Shown here piece by piece: positions 24,936-33,723 of a DNA stretch of 64,000 nucleotides. The notes beneath the pieces were generated by a model. It was not told the DNA's origin, did not search any database, and was given only the letters and a program-made list of their open reading frames with translations. The translations under genes and the position numbers were made by a program. Source of the stretch: Actinopolymorpha alba DSM 45243 (GTDB lineage: Bacteria > Actinomycetota > Actinomycetes > Propionibacteriales > Actinopolymorphaceae). The DNA lies in contig NZ_KB892743.1 in assembly GCF_000373925.1 (NCBI RefSeq), forward strand, positions 1 through 64,000. The letters are read 5' to 3'. Numbering within the stretch: the stretch's first letter is position 1; each line of letters opens with the position of its first letter.

Positions 24936-25745
24936 GTGACGACACCGCGGCAGACCCGCGCCGACGATCACACCGTAGCCACCGACTGGGTCGAATCCCG
25001 GCGCGCCCGCATCTGTGGCGTACCCGTTCACGTCCTCACCATGGAGGAGTCGGTCGAGGCCGCCTGTGAACTCATCCAGACCGGCGAGCCACACCAACAT
25101 GTCGCCATCAACGCGGCGAAGGTCGTCGCCGCCCGGCGCGATCCCGTACTCCGGGACATCATCGAGTCCTGCACGATCGCGAACGCCGACGGTCAGTCCG
25201 TCGTCTGGGCCAGCCGGCTCCTCGGGCCCCGCCTGCCCGAACGCGTCGCCGGCATCGACTTCATGCTCCGCATGTGGGAGGTCTCGGCCCGGAAGGGCTA
25301 CCGCGTCTACCTTCTCGGCGCCAAGCCGGCGACGGTTCTCAAGGCCGCGGAGGCCGCGCGCACGCAGGGCGTCGACATCGTGGGTGCCCGCAGCGGGTAC
25401 TGGAAGCCGGAAGAGGAGCAGGACGTCGTCGCGGAGGTCGCGCGTACCCGACCGGACCTCCTCTTTGTCGGTCTGCCGACGCCGCGCAAGGAGAAGTTCC
25501 TCCACCGGCACCTGTCAACGCTTCGTACGCCGCTCGCTGTCGGGGTTGGCGGTTCGTTCGACGTCGTTGCCGGCGAGGTGAGCCGGGCGCCGCTCTGGAT
25601 GCAGAAGTGGGGCCTGGAGTGGGTGCACCGGATGCGGCAGGAGCCGCGCCGGCTGCTGCGCCGCTACGTCCTCGGGAACGTCGAGTTCGTCGCGCTCGTG
25701 CTGCGGGAGGCGTTCGCGAAACTCCGGCGTTCCTCTTCCTCCTGA
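24936..25745 (+). CDS. WecG/TagA/CpsF-family glycosyltransferase
   Basis: This 269-aa enzyme starts at GTG 24936 with GGGAGG upstream; a longer frame to 24849 was rejected. Family motifs are visible: ICGVPVHVLTMEESVEAACE, HVAINAAKVVAARRDPVL, the DGQSVVWASRLLG loop, ERVAGIDFM, VYLLGAKPATVLKAAE, PDLLFVGLPTPRKEKFL and GGSFDVVAGEVSRAP. It adds ManNAc, ManNAcA or another sugar to undecaprenyl-linked acceptors. It is an early step in the surface polymer made by this cluster. Confidence 0.93.
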   Translation: MTTPRQTRADDHTVATDWVESRRARICGVPVHVLTMEESVEAACELIQTGEPHQHVAINAAKVVAARRDPVLRDIIESCTIANADGQSVVWASRLLGPRLPERVAGIDFMLRMWEVSARKGYRVYLLGAKPATVLKAAEAARTQGVDIVGARSGYWKPEEEQDVVAEVARTRPDLLFVGLPTPRKEKFLHRHLSTLRTPLAVGVGGSFDVVAGEVSRAPLWMQKWGLEWVHRMRQEPRRLLRRYVLGNVEFVALVLREAFAKLRRSSSS

Positions 25746-25750
25746 GATCC

Positions 25751-26995
25751 ATGACGCCCGCGGCCCCCGAACCCCTGGCAGCGCAGGCCCTCAAGGCTCA
25801 CCCGAGCGAAACCCACCCAAGTCAAAGCCCAAGCCACACCCAGCCGCGCGAAACCCGGCCGACCGCGACCCGGCGTACTCCTGGCGACGTCCCCTGGATT
25901 TCCTGGGCGCGCATCGTCGCGATCGTGGGCGTGGTCGCGATCCACGTCTGCTCGCACCTCATCCTGGAGTGGGGCGAGATCAGCGCGAAGCTCTGGCATT
26001 TCGGCAACCTGCTGGAGTCCGCGAGCAGGTTCAGCGTGCCGGTGTTCGTGATGGTGTCGGGTGCGACGTTGCTGGCACCGCGGCCTGGCGAGACGCTCCG
26101 CGACTTCTACCTGCGTCGAGCCTCGCGCATCGCGATTCCGCTCGTGGTCTGGACCTGCTTCTTCCTGGTCCTCGACGCGTGGAGCCACGGCCGGGAGGTC
26201 ACGGCGTACACCTTCGTGCAGGGATTCTTGTGGGGGCGGCCGTATTACCACCTGTATTTCCTGTACGTCGTCGCCGGGCTCTACCTCATCACGCCGTTCC
26301 TCCGGGTGTTCGTGGCTAACGCCGACCGGCGGCTTCTCGTCGCGGCCAGCGCCATCTGCATCGGCCTCGCGAGCGCCGACAAGGTGCAGCACACCTTCAT
26401 GGGCGGTGGCGGCTTCAACGCGTTCACCTACTTCATTCCGTTCATCGGCTACTACCTCGCTGGCTACGTCGTTGCGACCACGCGGCTGCCGGCGCCCCGG
26501 AAGGTCGTCGCGCTCTGGTCGGCCGGGATCTTTGTCGCCGCCGTCCTCGTCACCCACATGGGCACCTGGTGGCTGATGGCGCAGACCGGCGTCCAACGTG
26601 GCCGCCTGCTGTATGAGTACTACTCACCACCGACCATCGCCGCCGCGCTCGCGATGACGCTCCTCCTACGGGCGGTCTTCGGTGACCGTGCGGGCGCCGG
26701 CATCTGGCTGGCTGCGTGGAATCCGGCCTCCACGAGCTTCGCCCGTCGGGCCCGCCCCCACCGCCAGGGCCGCGTCGACGCTCCGGGCGTGCGTAGGGTG
26801 GCCGACCTGACGCTCGGGGTGTTCCTGCTTCACCCGATCCCGCTCGAGCTGCTGGTCCGGCGGAACCAGCCGGTCTTCTCCTCGGCGTACGTCGACATGG
26901 CCTTCCACGTAGGCGTCATCGTGGCGCTGCTGGTGGGCTGTGCGCTGGTCACCCTCGTCGTACGCCAGATCCCACTCCTTCGCCGCCTCGTCTAG
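25751..26995 (+). CDS. Membrane acyltransferase (acyltransferase 3-like)
   Basis: This 414-aa protein starts at ATG 25751, 5 bp after the WecG stop, with a Pro/Ser/Thr-rich N-terminal 45 residues. About ten helices follow. The first contains the catalytic-type histidine in VAIHVCSHL. Further motifs are RFSVPVFVMVSGATLL, LRRASRIAIPLVVWTCFF, YYHLYFLYVVAGLYLITPFL and LTLGVFLLHPIPLELL. Family members O-acetylate or otherwise acylate surface glycans. An Arg-rich loop (ARRARPHRQGR) sits before the last helices. Confidence 0.9.
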   Translation: MTPAAPEPLAAQALKAHPSETHPSQSPSHTQPRETRPTATRRTPGDVPWISWARIVAIVGVVAIHVCSHLILEWGEISAKLWHFGNLLESASRFSVPVFVMVSGATLLAPRPGETLRDFYLRRASRIAIPLVVWTCFFLVLDAWSHGREVTAYTFVQGFLWGRPYYHLYFLYVVAGLYLITPFLRVFVANADRRLLVAASAICIGLASADKVQHTFMGGGGFNAFTYFIPFIGYYLAGYVVATTRLPAPRKVVALWSAGIFVAAVLVTHMGTWWLMAQTGVQRGRLLYEYYSPPTIAAALAMTLLLRAVFGDRAGAGIWLAAWNPASTSFARRARPHRQGRVDAPGVRRVADLTLGVFLLHPIPLELLVRRNQPVFSSAYVDMAFHVGVIVALLVGCALVTLVVRQIPLLRRLV

Positions 26996-27168
26996 AGCGG
27001 CGCCCGGGGCCGGGGAGCCGGAAGGGAGCTTCGACAGTCGGCCATCCGTACACTGCCGCGCAGCCATGGCGTCGCGTACGGTAGTCGGGACACAAGAGTG
27101 ATCGAGACCATGGCAGCCGAAACGCCCGCGGACACCTGTGCCCGGGCCTGCCCGTCGGGGAGCGACCG

Positions 27169-27801
27169 ATGGACAACCGGTACGTCCGGATCGCGGCGGT
27201 GACAGCCGCGGTCCTTGCTGTTTTCGCGGTTGCCGCACTGCTCGTCACGACCTATCGGAACGCCAGCAACGCCCAGAGTGCCGACCCGCAGGCGACCTCG
27301 ACCCCGGTCGACGGCACGCCCGCTCCCGCCGGGCCAACCACGCCTGCGCCGACCACCGCGTCGCCGGGAAGCACGGGGCACGACGAGGAGCAGTACGTAC
27401 CAGACGCCAAGACCAAGGCCGCTCTCGCCGACGTCACAGTGCGGTTCCTCAACGAGTGGAAGCGGTCCGGCTCCACCGAGGAGCGTGAGCAGCGCCTGCG
27501 GCCGTACGCCACCGAGTGGCTCGCCAGCCGGCTCGCCAACGTCGATCCGGCCGAGCTACCCACCGCACGCATTGACGGACGGCCCCAGATCGTTGCGGCC
27601 ACGCCGTACGCCGCGGGCACCAGCACCCGACTCAGCGACGGCCTCCAGATCCGCTGCAACCTCGTCCTCGACACCACCGGCTGGCGGGTCGCGGAGGTGC
27701 TCCCCGACACGGACGCATCGACCCCAACGCCGCCGGCACCTACGTCAGCGAGCCCGTCCCCCAGTGGGTCGACACCCGCGGCTGGGGACGGGGCACCCTG
27801 A
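27169..27801 (+). CDS. Membrane-anchored protein of the T4SS-like cluster
   Basis: This 210-aa protein starts at ATG 27169. It has an N-terminal membrane anchor (IAAVTAAVLAVFAVAALLVTT), then a Thr/Pro/Ala-rich spacer to about residue 70 and a compact domain with VTVRFLNEWKR, RLRPYATEWLASRLANVD and IRCNLVLDTTGWRVAEVLP. That pattern resembles the NTF2-like extracytoplasmic domains of TcpC/VirB8-type conjugation proteins, although it is too short for a confident match. The stop overlaps the next ATG by one base. It begins the plus-strand operon of the T4SS-like region. Confidence 0.75.
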   Translation: MDNRYVRIAAVTAAVLAVFAVAALLVTTYRNASNAQSADPQATSTPVDGTPAPAGPTTPAPTTASPGSTGHDEEQYVPDAKTKAALADVTVRFLNEWKRSGSTEEREQRLRPYATEWLASRLANVDPAELPTARIDGRPQIVAATPYAAGTSTRLSDGLQIRCNLVLDTTGWRVAEVLPDTDASTPTPPAPTSASPSPSGSTPAAGDGAP

Positions 27802-29387
27802 TGGCCGCACCGATCGTCGTCGCGGCGAAGTCGGCCGGCCAGAAGCTGGCCAGAGCCGCCGCCCGGCGGGTGGGCCGAAACACCGCCAACACCGTCGTAC
27901 GCCGGGGCACCGGTGGCCGCGCCGGCCTACCACCCAACCGGCGCCGGACCACGTACGTCGTGCTCGGGATGGCGGTGGCGTTCATCCCCGTGCTGCTGAT
28001 CGGCATGGCGGGGTCGATGACGCTCGCGTTGTTCGCGCCGCTCGGGTCCGAGGAGTCCACCACCGGCGAACCCTGCGGACCCACCGGACTCACTCAGAGC
28101 GTTCGCGCCGCTGCGGACACCAGCCAACTCGACTCCGAGCAACAGGAGAACGCCGCCGCCATCATCGAGGCCGGGCGGGCGGCGAAGGTCCCGGAGTACG
28201 GCTGGGTGGTCGGCCTCGCCACCGCGCTGCAGGAGTCCACGCTGCGCAACATCCCCTACGGCGACCGCGACTCGGTCGGGCTCTTCCAGCAGCGGGCCGC
28301 ATGGGGTTCGTTCGAGGACCGCATGGATCCCCGGACCTCCGCGACGATGTTCTACACCGGCGGGCAGCAAGGTCAGCCCGGGCTGCTCGACATCACCGGC
28401 TGGGAATCCATGACGGTCACGGACGCCGCGCAGGCGGTCCAGCGGTCGGCGTACCCCAACGCCTACGCCGACGACGAACCCCTCGCCCGCGCGATCGTGG
28501 CGGAGTACACCGGTGGCAGCACCGACCCCCGAGACTGCGGGTTCCCGCCCGGCATGCAGTGCCCGCCGACGCCGTGGCCACAGGTCGAGCAGGGCCTCAC
28601 CCCTGACGCGATCGTGGTGCTGCGGTGCACCTACCAGAAGTTCCCGCAGTTCGAGCAGTTCTATGGCGTGGGACAGCGACCGACAGGCGGTGACGGCGAC
28701 CACGCCAACGGCCGCGCAGTGGACGCGATGCTGCCGTTCGACGACTACAAGACCCAGGCGGCCAAGGCTTACGGCTGGACGGTCGCGAACTGGCTCGTCA
28801 ACAACCGCTCCATGCTCGGCGTCAAATACATCATCTTCGACAAGAAGATCTGGTCGGTCGCGCGGCAGAACGAAGGCTGGCGCGATTATGACCACTACTC
28901 CGGATGTACGAGCGACACCTGCCTGCACTACGACCACGTCCACGTGTCGGTCTACGGCGACGCGGCCCGCCTCCCCGACACCGGCGACTGGGTTCTGCCG
29001 GTGCCTCCCGGGAGTTACAACCTGACGGCGCGGTTCGGCGACTGTGGCCGGCGCTGGGAGGACTGCCACACCGGCCTGGACTTCGCGGCGAGTGAGGGTA
29101 CGCCGGTGCGGGCGGCCGCCGCGGGCACGGTCGTCTTCGCCGGGCGCGCCGGACCGTACGGCAACCTGGTCAAGATCGACCACGGCAGCGGCGTCGTCAC
29201 TTCGTACGCTCACCTGCGGGCCTTCGCTCCTGGCGTCGAGGGCGCGACTGTCATCGCTGGCCAGATGATTGGCGAGGTTGGCACGACCGGCAACAGCACG
29301 GGGCCGCACCTGCACTTCGAGGTCCGGGTCGCCGGCCGACTGCAGGATCCCGAACTCTGGTTGTCTGGACACGGCGTCCCGCCCTAA
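27801..29387 (+). CDS. Multi-domain peptidoglycan hydrolase (lytic transglycosylase-like, ARB_07466-like, M23 peptidase)
   Basis: This 528-aa exported enzyme has a basic N-terminus and a membrane helix at about residues 50-78. About residues 110-240 look like a lysozyme/SLT-type fold, with candidate catalytic Glu in ATALQESTLRN and GLFQQRAAW. About residues 265-390 resemble the ARB_07466-like (M15-related) domain, with HANGRAVDAM and HYDHVHVSVYG. The C-terminal 130 residues are an M23 endopeptidase with HTGLDF, HLRAF and HLHFEV zinc and catalytic motifs. Such enzymes open the cell wall for secretion machines, in the role of VirB1/TcpG. The three-domain combination is unusual. Confidence 0.87.
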   Translation: MAAPIVVAAKSAGQKLARAAARRVGRNTANTVVRRGTGGRAGLPPNRRRTTYVVLGMAVAFIPVLLIGMAGSMTLALFAPLGSEESTTGEPCGPTGLTQSVRAAADTSQLDSEQQENAAAIIEAGRAAKVPEYGWVVGLATALQESTLRNIPYGDRDSVGLFQQRAAWGSFEDRMDPRTSATMFYTGGQQGQPGLLDITGWESMTVTDAAQAVQRSAYPNAYADDEPLARAIVAEYTGGSTDPRDCGFPPGMQCPPTPWPQVEQGLTPDAIVVLRCTYQKFPQFEQFYGVGQRPTGGDGDHANGRAVDAMLPFDDYKTQAAKAYGWTVANWLVNNRSMLGVKYIIFDKKIWSVARQNEGWRDYDHYSGCTSDTCLHYDHVHVSVYGDAARLPDTGDWVLPVPPGSYNLTARFGDCGRRWEDCHTGLDFAASEGTPVRAAAAGTVVFAGRAGPYGNLVKIDHGSGVVTSYAHLRAFAPGVEGATVIAGQMIGEVGTTGNSTGPHLHFEVRVAGRLQDPELWLSGHGVPP

Positions 29388-29529
29388 CAGGGGTTTACCG
29401 TGGCCGCGGCCGTGGCTGGTTGCACATCTACGCCGAGCAACTACTGTTCGCGATGTGCTCGTGAACGCGGGTGCGCACGTGCGCGACCGTCCCACCCGGG
29501 CACGCAGGCAGCAGAAAGGGCGATACGAC

Positions 29530-30009
29530 GTGACCATGACCCCGGACCCCGGGTCACCTGAAGGAGGTTCCAACGGAGACGCCAACGGGGCTTCCAACGG
29601 AGGTACGGACGACGGTGCCGATCTGCCACTTGAGCCGGCGGTCGCGTTCGGGGTCGAAGGTTATGACCCTGATGATCCGTGGAATGCCGTCCTTTGTGTC
29701 GAGAGCGAAAACGCGGTGACGGTTCTACCGTTGACGCCGAGGAGCCTGGACTATCTCGTCGCCACCCTGGGCGAGGTCCGGGACACACAGCGACTGGCGC
29801 TGGGAGTGGATCCCACCGGAGAGGCCGAGCCGGCGCCAGACGAACGGTCCGGCACGTTGCAGCAGGTTGCCCGTGCCGCCCGGCTGGCAACGGGCAGCGC
29901 GCCGGTTGCCCGACTGTGGAACACCTCGACGCAGGGCCGGCTGATCATCATCGGAGGTGCCGCGTTGTTCGTCGCCCTCGGGATCGTCGCGTCCGTGCTC
30001 ACTCGATAG
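29530..30009 (+). CDS. C-terminally anchored small membrane protein
   Basis: I take GTG 29530 (VTMTPDPGSPEGGS) as start, with AAAGGG upstream, giving 159 residues; ATG 29536 is nearly equivalent. An acidic Gly/Asn/Asp-rich opening is followed by a small domain (PDDPWNAVLCVESENAVTVL and LDYLVATLGEVRDTQRLAL). A single C-terminal membrane helix (LIIIGGAALFVALGIVASVL) ends three residues before the stop. The tail-anchored topology puts the body in the cytosol. Unknown family; it lies between the hydrolase and the MinD-like ATPase, so it may be a cytosolic docking factor of the complex. Confidence 0.65.
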   Translation: MTMTPDPGSPEGGSNGDANGASNGGTDDGADLPLEPAVAFGVEGYDPDDPWNAVLCVESENAVTVLPLTPRSLDYLVATLGEVRDTQRLALGVDPTGEAEPAPDERSGTLQQVARAARLATGSAPVARLWNTSTQGRLIIIGGAALFVALGIVASVLTR

Positions 30010-30040
30010 CGTTCGAAGCCCCACCGCCAGGGAGTCAGTT

Positions 30041-32080
30041 GTGAATGACCAGCAGCCCCACAACACCGAAACGTCGACCACCGGCGCTTCCGGGGGCGAC
30101 GGCCGCGAGGAGCCGTTCGGCATGTCCGATGCCGGGTCTGAGAACGACGACCGGTCGTACGACGTGCACATCGGTGTGGGACGCCCCTATCCACGTCTGC
30201 AGGGCCACGGGAGCGAACCTCGAATGACGCAACCCACGCCATCGCCTGATCCGTCGGCGCCAGCGCCCGCTGACGTACGCGCCGACGAGGCTGCTCCGGA
30301 ATCCGATCCGGCGCCCTCCGAATCGGGAGCCGCTGACGCTGACGCCGACGCGCATCAGGCGGAGACAGGACACGAAACGGCCGCCGGGCAGGAATCCGTC
30401 GGCGAGGTGGAGTCGAATACCCAGCGGACGATCCGCGACTTCGCCGAGCTTTCCGGATGGTCGACCGGCCCGGTGTCGGGCCCGGCGTCCGACCCGGCGG
30501 CAGGACGTTCCTCCAGTGCCCCGCCAGGAGTGGGTTCGTCCTCCACAACGCCTGGCTCGAGGGAAACCGCGCCAGGTAATGCCGGGAGCTCGCCAGCCAC
30601 ACCGCCCGCACCACCGTCGTACTGGACGCCGCGTCCCACCGAGACCCCGGCGTCACCGCAGGCCCGGCGCAGGGGGACCGAGGGTTCGTCGGCGTACGAC
30701 CGGGCGGGTTCGTCGGGGCAGCCCACGACGCCCGCGCACGGTGGGACGTCTCAGCAGTCTGGTACGCCGGCACAGATGCCCGCTGGCGTAGAAGGTCAGC
30801 GGACGTCCGGCGACCATGGACGGTCACAGCAGCGGCAGGCGCAGCCGGGGTACGCGAATCCGGCCGACCAGCCGACCGAGGCGGCGTACGGTCAACACCC
30901 GCACGGCCGGCAGACACAGAGCCAGGCGCAGGGGCAGAGTCAGGGGCAGGCGCCGGCGGCCCCTATCCCGTCCGCGCAGAGCTACTCACAAACACCGACG
31001 CCGCAGGCCCCGGCGCCTTACCCCCAGAGCCAGGCGGCGCACGGAGCGCAGCAAGGTCAGTCGTCCCGACCGGTCCAGGGCAGTTCGTCGAGGCCGCCGG
31101 TCCCGCAGCGCCTGGCCATGGGAGCAGGGCTCGACGACGAGGACGACGAGTTCATCGAGGATCTCGCCACCCAGCAACGCAGGCCAGTGCCGCGCCACGG
31201 TTGGCAGGGTGCGCTCTACCGGATCAGCCGGATCAACCTTGGTCCGGGCAGGCGGGACCGCGAAGAAATCGAGCTTCGTCAACGCCTGAACCGCCAGCTC
31301 CGGCGTACCCGCGGCTACTGCGGTTACATCGGCATCGCCTCCGAGAAGGGCGGCGTCGGCAAAACCACCCTCGCCGCACTGCTCGCCGCCGAACTCGCCG
31401 AGGGGCGTCGCGAATCCGTCGGGGTCGCAGACCTCAACCCCGACCTGGGTACGCTGCCCGATCGTCTTGGCGTACGCCCCCATCACTCCATCCGCGACCT
31501 CCTCGCGCACGTTGAGGAAATCCCGTGGCGCTATCACGTCCATGACTTCATGGAGAAGGTGCCCGAGATGAACGTCCGGGTGCTCGCGGCCTCCACGGAC
31601 CGCAAGATCCGGCACCAGCTCAGCGTCTCGGATGTCGAACTCCTCGCCGAACTGTTCGCGCCGTTCTTCTCGTTCGCGATCCTCGACAACGGCACACACA
31701 TCACCCACGAGGCGATGCTGGGGACCCTCCGGATCGCGCACGGCATGGTGCTGGTCACCGACAACACCAAGGACGGGGCCAACCTCGCTCGCAAGACGCT
31801 GCAGTTCCTTACTGACAACGGTTTCCCGGAGACGCGCCGCCGGATCGTGCTGGCTGTAGTCGCCAAGGAAACCGCGAGCCCGGTGAAGGTGCGCGCCATC
31901 GAGCGGGCGTTCCAGGACCACGTGCGCGCGCTGGTCGTCGTCCCGTACGACCCGGCACTCGACGGCGGCGGCAAGATCCCGTTCCGGGACCCGAATGCCA
32001 TCCACAAGCTCCTGCGCCCTCAGACACGGGAAGCGGTACGCGGGCTCGCCGCGATCCTCATCGACGACCTCGTCTCCTGA
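30041..32080 (+). CDS. EspI/MinD-like ATPase with long disordered N-terminus
   Basis: This 679-aa protein starts at GTG 30041 behind GGAG. About residues 1-370 are Ser/Pro/Gln/Thr/Ala-rich and low-complexity. The C-terminal 250 residues form a ParA/MinD-type ATPase with a deviant Walker A (SEKGGVGKTTLAALLAAEL, near residue 436), VGVADLNPDLGTLPDRLG, AILDNGTHITHEAML and MVLVTDNTKDGANLARKT. The layout matches mycobacterial EspI and related ATPases accompanying ESX or conjugation loci. It probably positions or regulates the secretion machine through ATP-dependent dimerisation. The upstream 28-codon extension lacks a ribosome binding site and was not used. Confidence 0.87.
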   Translation: MNDQQPHNTETSTTGASGGDGREEPFGMSDAGSENDDRSYDVHIGVGRPYPRLQGHGSEPRMTQPTPSPDPSAPAPADVRADEAAPESDPAPSESGAADADADAHQAETGHETAAGQESVGEVESNTQRTIRDFAELSGWSTGPVSGPASDPAAGRSSSAPPGVGSSSTTPGSRETAPGNAGSSPATPPAPPSYWTPRPTETPASPQARRRGTEGSSAYDRAGSSGQPTTPAHGGTSQQSGTPAQMPAGVEGQRTSGDHGRSQQRQAQPGYANPADQPTEAAYGQHPHGRQTQSQAQGQSQGQAPAAPIPSAQSYSQTPTPQAPAPYPQSQAAHGAQQGQSSRPVQGSSSRPPVPQRLAMGAGLDDEDDEFIEDLATQQRRPVPRHGWQGALYRISRINLGPGRRDREEIELRQRLNRQLRRTRGYCGYIGIASEKGGVGKTTLAALLAAELAEGRRESVGVADLNPDLGTLPDRLGVRPHHSIRDLLAHVEEIPWRYHVHDFMEKVPEMNVRVLAASTDRKIRHQLSVSDVELLAELFAPFFSFAILDNGTHITHEAMLGTLRIAHGMVLVTDNTKDGANLARKTLQFLTDNGFPETRRRIVLAVVAKETASPVKVRAIERAFQDHVRALVVVPYDPALDGGGKIPFRDPNAIHKLLRPQTREAVRGLAAILIDDLVS

Positions 32081-32138
32081 GAATTGTTGATCCGTACAGT
32101 TCTTCTCGATCCTCTCTGGTGAGGAGGCGGCATCGCTG

Positions 32139-33707
32139 ATGCGGATCCGCCGGCCAACCCCCGGGCCAGGCAGGGCCGTGGGGATTGACCTCGGCACCAC
32201 GTATTCCGCGGTGGCGAGAGTCAACGAATTCGGCAAGCCCGCGATCCTGCCCAACCGCGACGGAGAGAACATCACGCCGTCGGTGGTGTTCTTCGCTGGC
32301 GAGCAGCCGATCATCGGGACGATGGCGAAGCGGTCCGCGGTGACGTCGCCGCTGGACGTCGTACAGTTCGTCAAGCGGTCGATGGGAGATCCGACCTGGC
32401 GGTTCGAAACCGAGGCGGGCACCGCGTACCGGCCGGAGGAGATCTCGGCGCTGATCCTCAAGCGGCTCAAGGAGGACGCCGCCCGTACGCTCAACGCGGA
32501 CGTCACTGACGCGGTCATCACCGTGCCGGCGTACTTCGACGACGGACCACGGCGCGCCACCATTGACGCGGGAACGATCGCCGGCCTGAATGTGCTGCGC
32601 GTCCTCAACGAGCCCACCGCGGCCGCCCTGGCGTACGGCATCGACGGCATCGACGGCACGGCATCCGAAACCATCTTGGTCTACGACCTGGGCGGCGGAA
32701 CCTTCGACGTGACGGCGATGTGGATCCATGCGGACGAGTTCAGGGTGTTGGCCACCCATGGCGACCGCAACCTCGGTGGCTTCGACTTCGACAACGCCTT
32801 GATGCGGCTCCTGGACGAGCGTTTCGTCGCCGCGGGTGGGCCGAGCCTGCTGGATGTCGACGAATGGGAAGCTGGCCTGCGCGAGCGAGCCGAGGTTGCC
32901 AAGCACACCTTGACGACGGTTGACCGGACGCGGGTTGCCTTGTCCGCGGGGGGATTCTCGACTGTGGTGCCGGTGACGCGGGCGGAGCTCGAGGACGTGA
33001 CCTCGGCGCTGCTGAGCCGGACCCGCGACATCGCCGAGCAGGTTGTCGAGGAGGCCGGGCTCACCTGGACGTCAGTCGACCGGATTCTGCTGGCAGGCGG
33101 TGCGACGAGGATGCCGATGGTACGCCGGATGCTGGCGACGGTTTCGGGTGTGAAACCTGATGGTTCGGCGAACCCTGACGAGATCGTCGCCTTGGGCGCC
33201 GCCATCCAAGCTCACCTGCTGACAACGGAGGACGACTCGCCCTCTGCCATCCGTGCGAGGGGTACGCCAGCGATGCGCCGCCCCGTCATCCACGACGTCA
33301 CCTCCCACGGCCTCGGCAAGCTGCTCTACGAACCTGGCACTGACAGGCTGGTAAACAGCGTCATCGTCCCGAGAAATACGGAGGTTCCAGCCAAAGGATC
33401 ATTGGTTTCCTACACGCGCTATGAAAACCAAGATCGCCTGAGGAGCAGGATCACCCAGGGAGACGATAAAGATCCCGCCACCGTACAAACGATCGGCTCA
33501 GAGACATTTCCCATAACCAAATATCCAAAAGGCGCTCCGTTCGAGACCTATCTTGCCTACGACGCTGACCAGACAGTCTTCGTGGAAGTGAAGGACCTCA
33601 CCGCCGACAAGCTCGTCGGGACGTTTGAGATTCATAACGTGGCCAACATGCAGGAGGAGGAAATCAGGAACGCGGCCGAGCGCATCAGACTCGTATCGCC
33701 GGACTGA
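32139..33707 (+). CDS. Hsp70/DnaK-like chaperone lacking the usual lid
   Basis: This 522-aa protein starts at ATG 32139. A complete nucleotide-binding domain (about residues 12-375) shows GIDLGTTYSAVARV, VITVPAYFDDGPRRAT, NEPTAAALAYGID, VYDLGGGTFDVTAM and LLAGGATRMPMVRRML. The remaining 140 residues contain HDVTSHGLGKLLYEPGTDRL and VIVPRNTEVPAKGS, like a DnaK substrate-binding beta domain. There is no helical lid or EEVD-like end; DnaK is about 100 residues longer. The last 370 bp are visibly less GC-rich than the rest. No GrpE or DnaJ gene lies nearby. It is likely a dedicated chaperone for the secretion-like cluster. Confidence 0.9.
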   Translation: MRIRRPTPGPGRAVGIDLGTTYSAVARVNEFGKPAILPNRDGENITPSVVFFAGEQPIIGTMAKRSAVTSPLDVVQFVKRSMGDPTWRFETEAGTAYRPEEISALILKRLKEDAARTLNADVTDAVITVPAYFDDGPRRATIDAGTIAGLNVLRVLNEPTAAALAYGIDGIDGTASETILVYDLGGGTFDVTAMWIHADEFRVLATHGDRNLGGFDFDNALMRLLDERFVAAGGPSLLDVDEWEAGLRERAEVAKHTLTTVDRTRVALSAGGFSTVVPVTRAELEDVTSALLSRTRDIAEQVVEEAGLTWTSVDRILLAGGATRMPMVRRMLATVSGVKPDGSANPDEIVALGAAIQAHLLTTEDDSPSAIRARGTPAMRRPVIHDVTSHGLGKLLYEPGTDRLVNSVIVPRNTEVPAKGSLVSYTRYENQDRLRSRITQGDDKDPATVQTIGSETFPITKYPKGAPFETYLAYDADQTVFVEVKDLTADKLVGTFEIHNVANMQEEEIRNAAERIRLVSPD

Positions 33708-33723
33708 TTGAGCTTTCCCTTCT

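Noticed and set aside
27927-29597. 556-codon minus-strand open frame opposite the wall hydrolase
   Set aside because: Antisense shadow of a gene with intact M23 motifs; no ribosome binding site and no domain.
30986-32674. 562-codon minus-strand open frame across the MinD-like and Hsp70 genes
   Set aside because: It covers the end of one well-supported gene and the start of the next, including their gap; a shadow frame.
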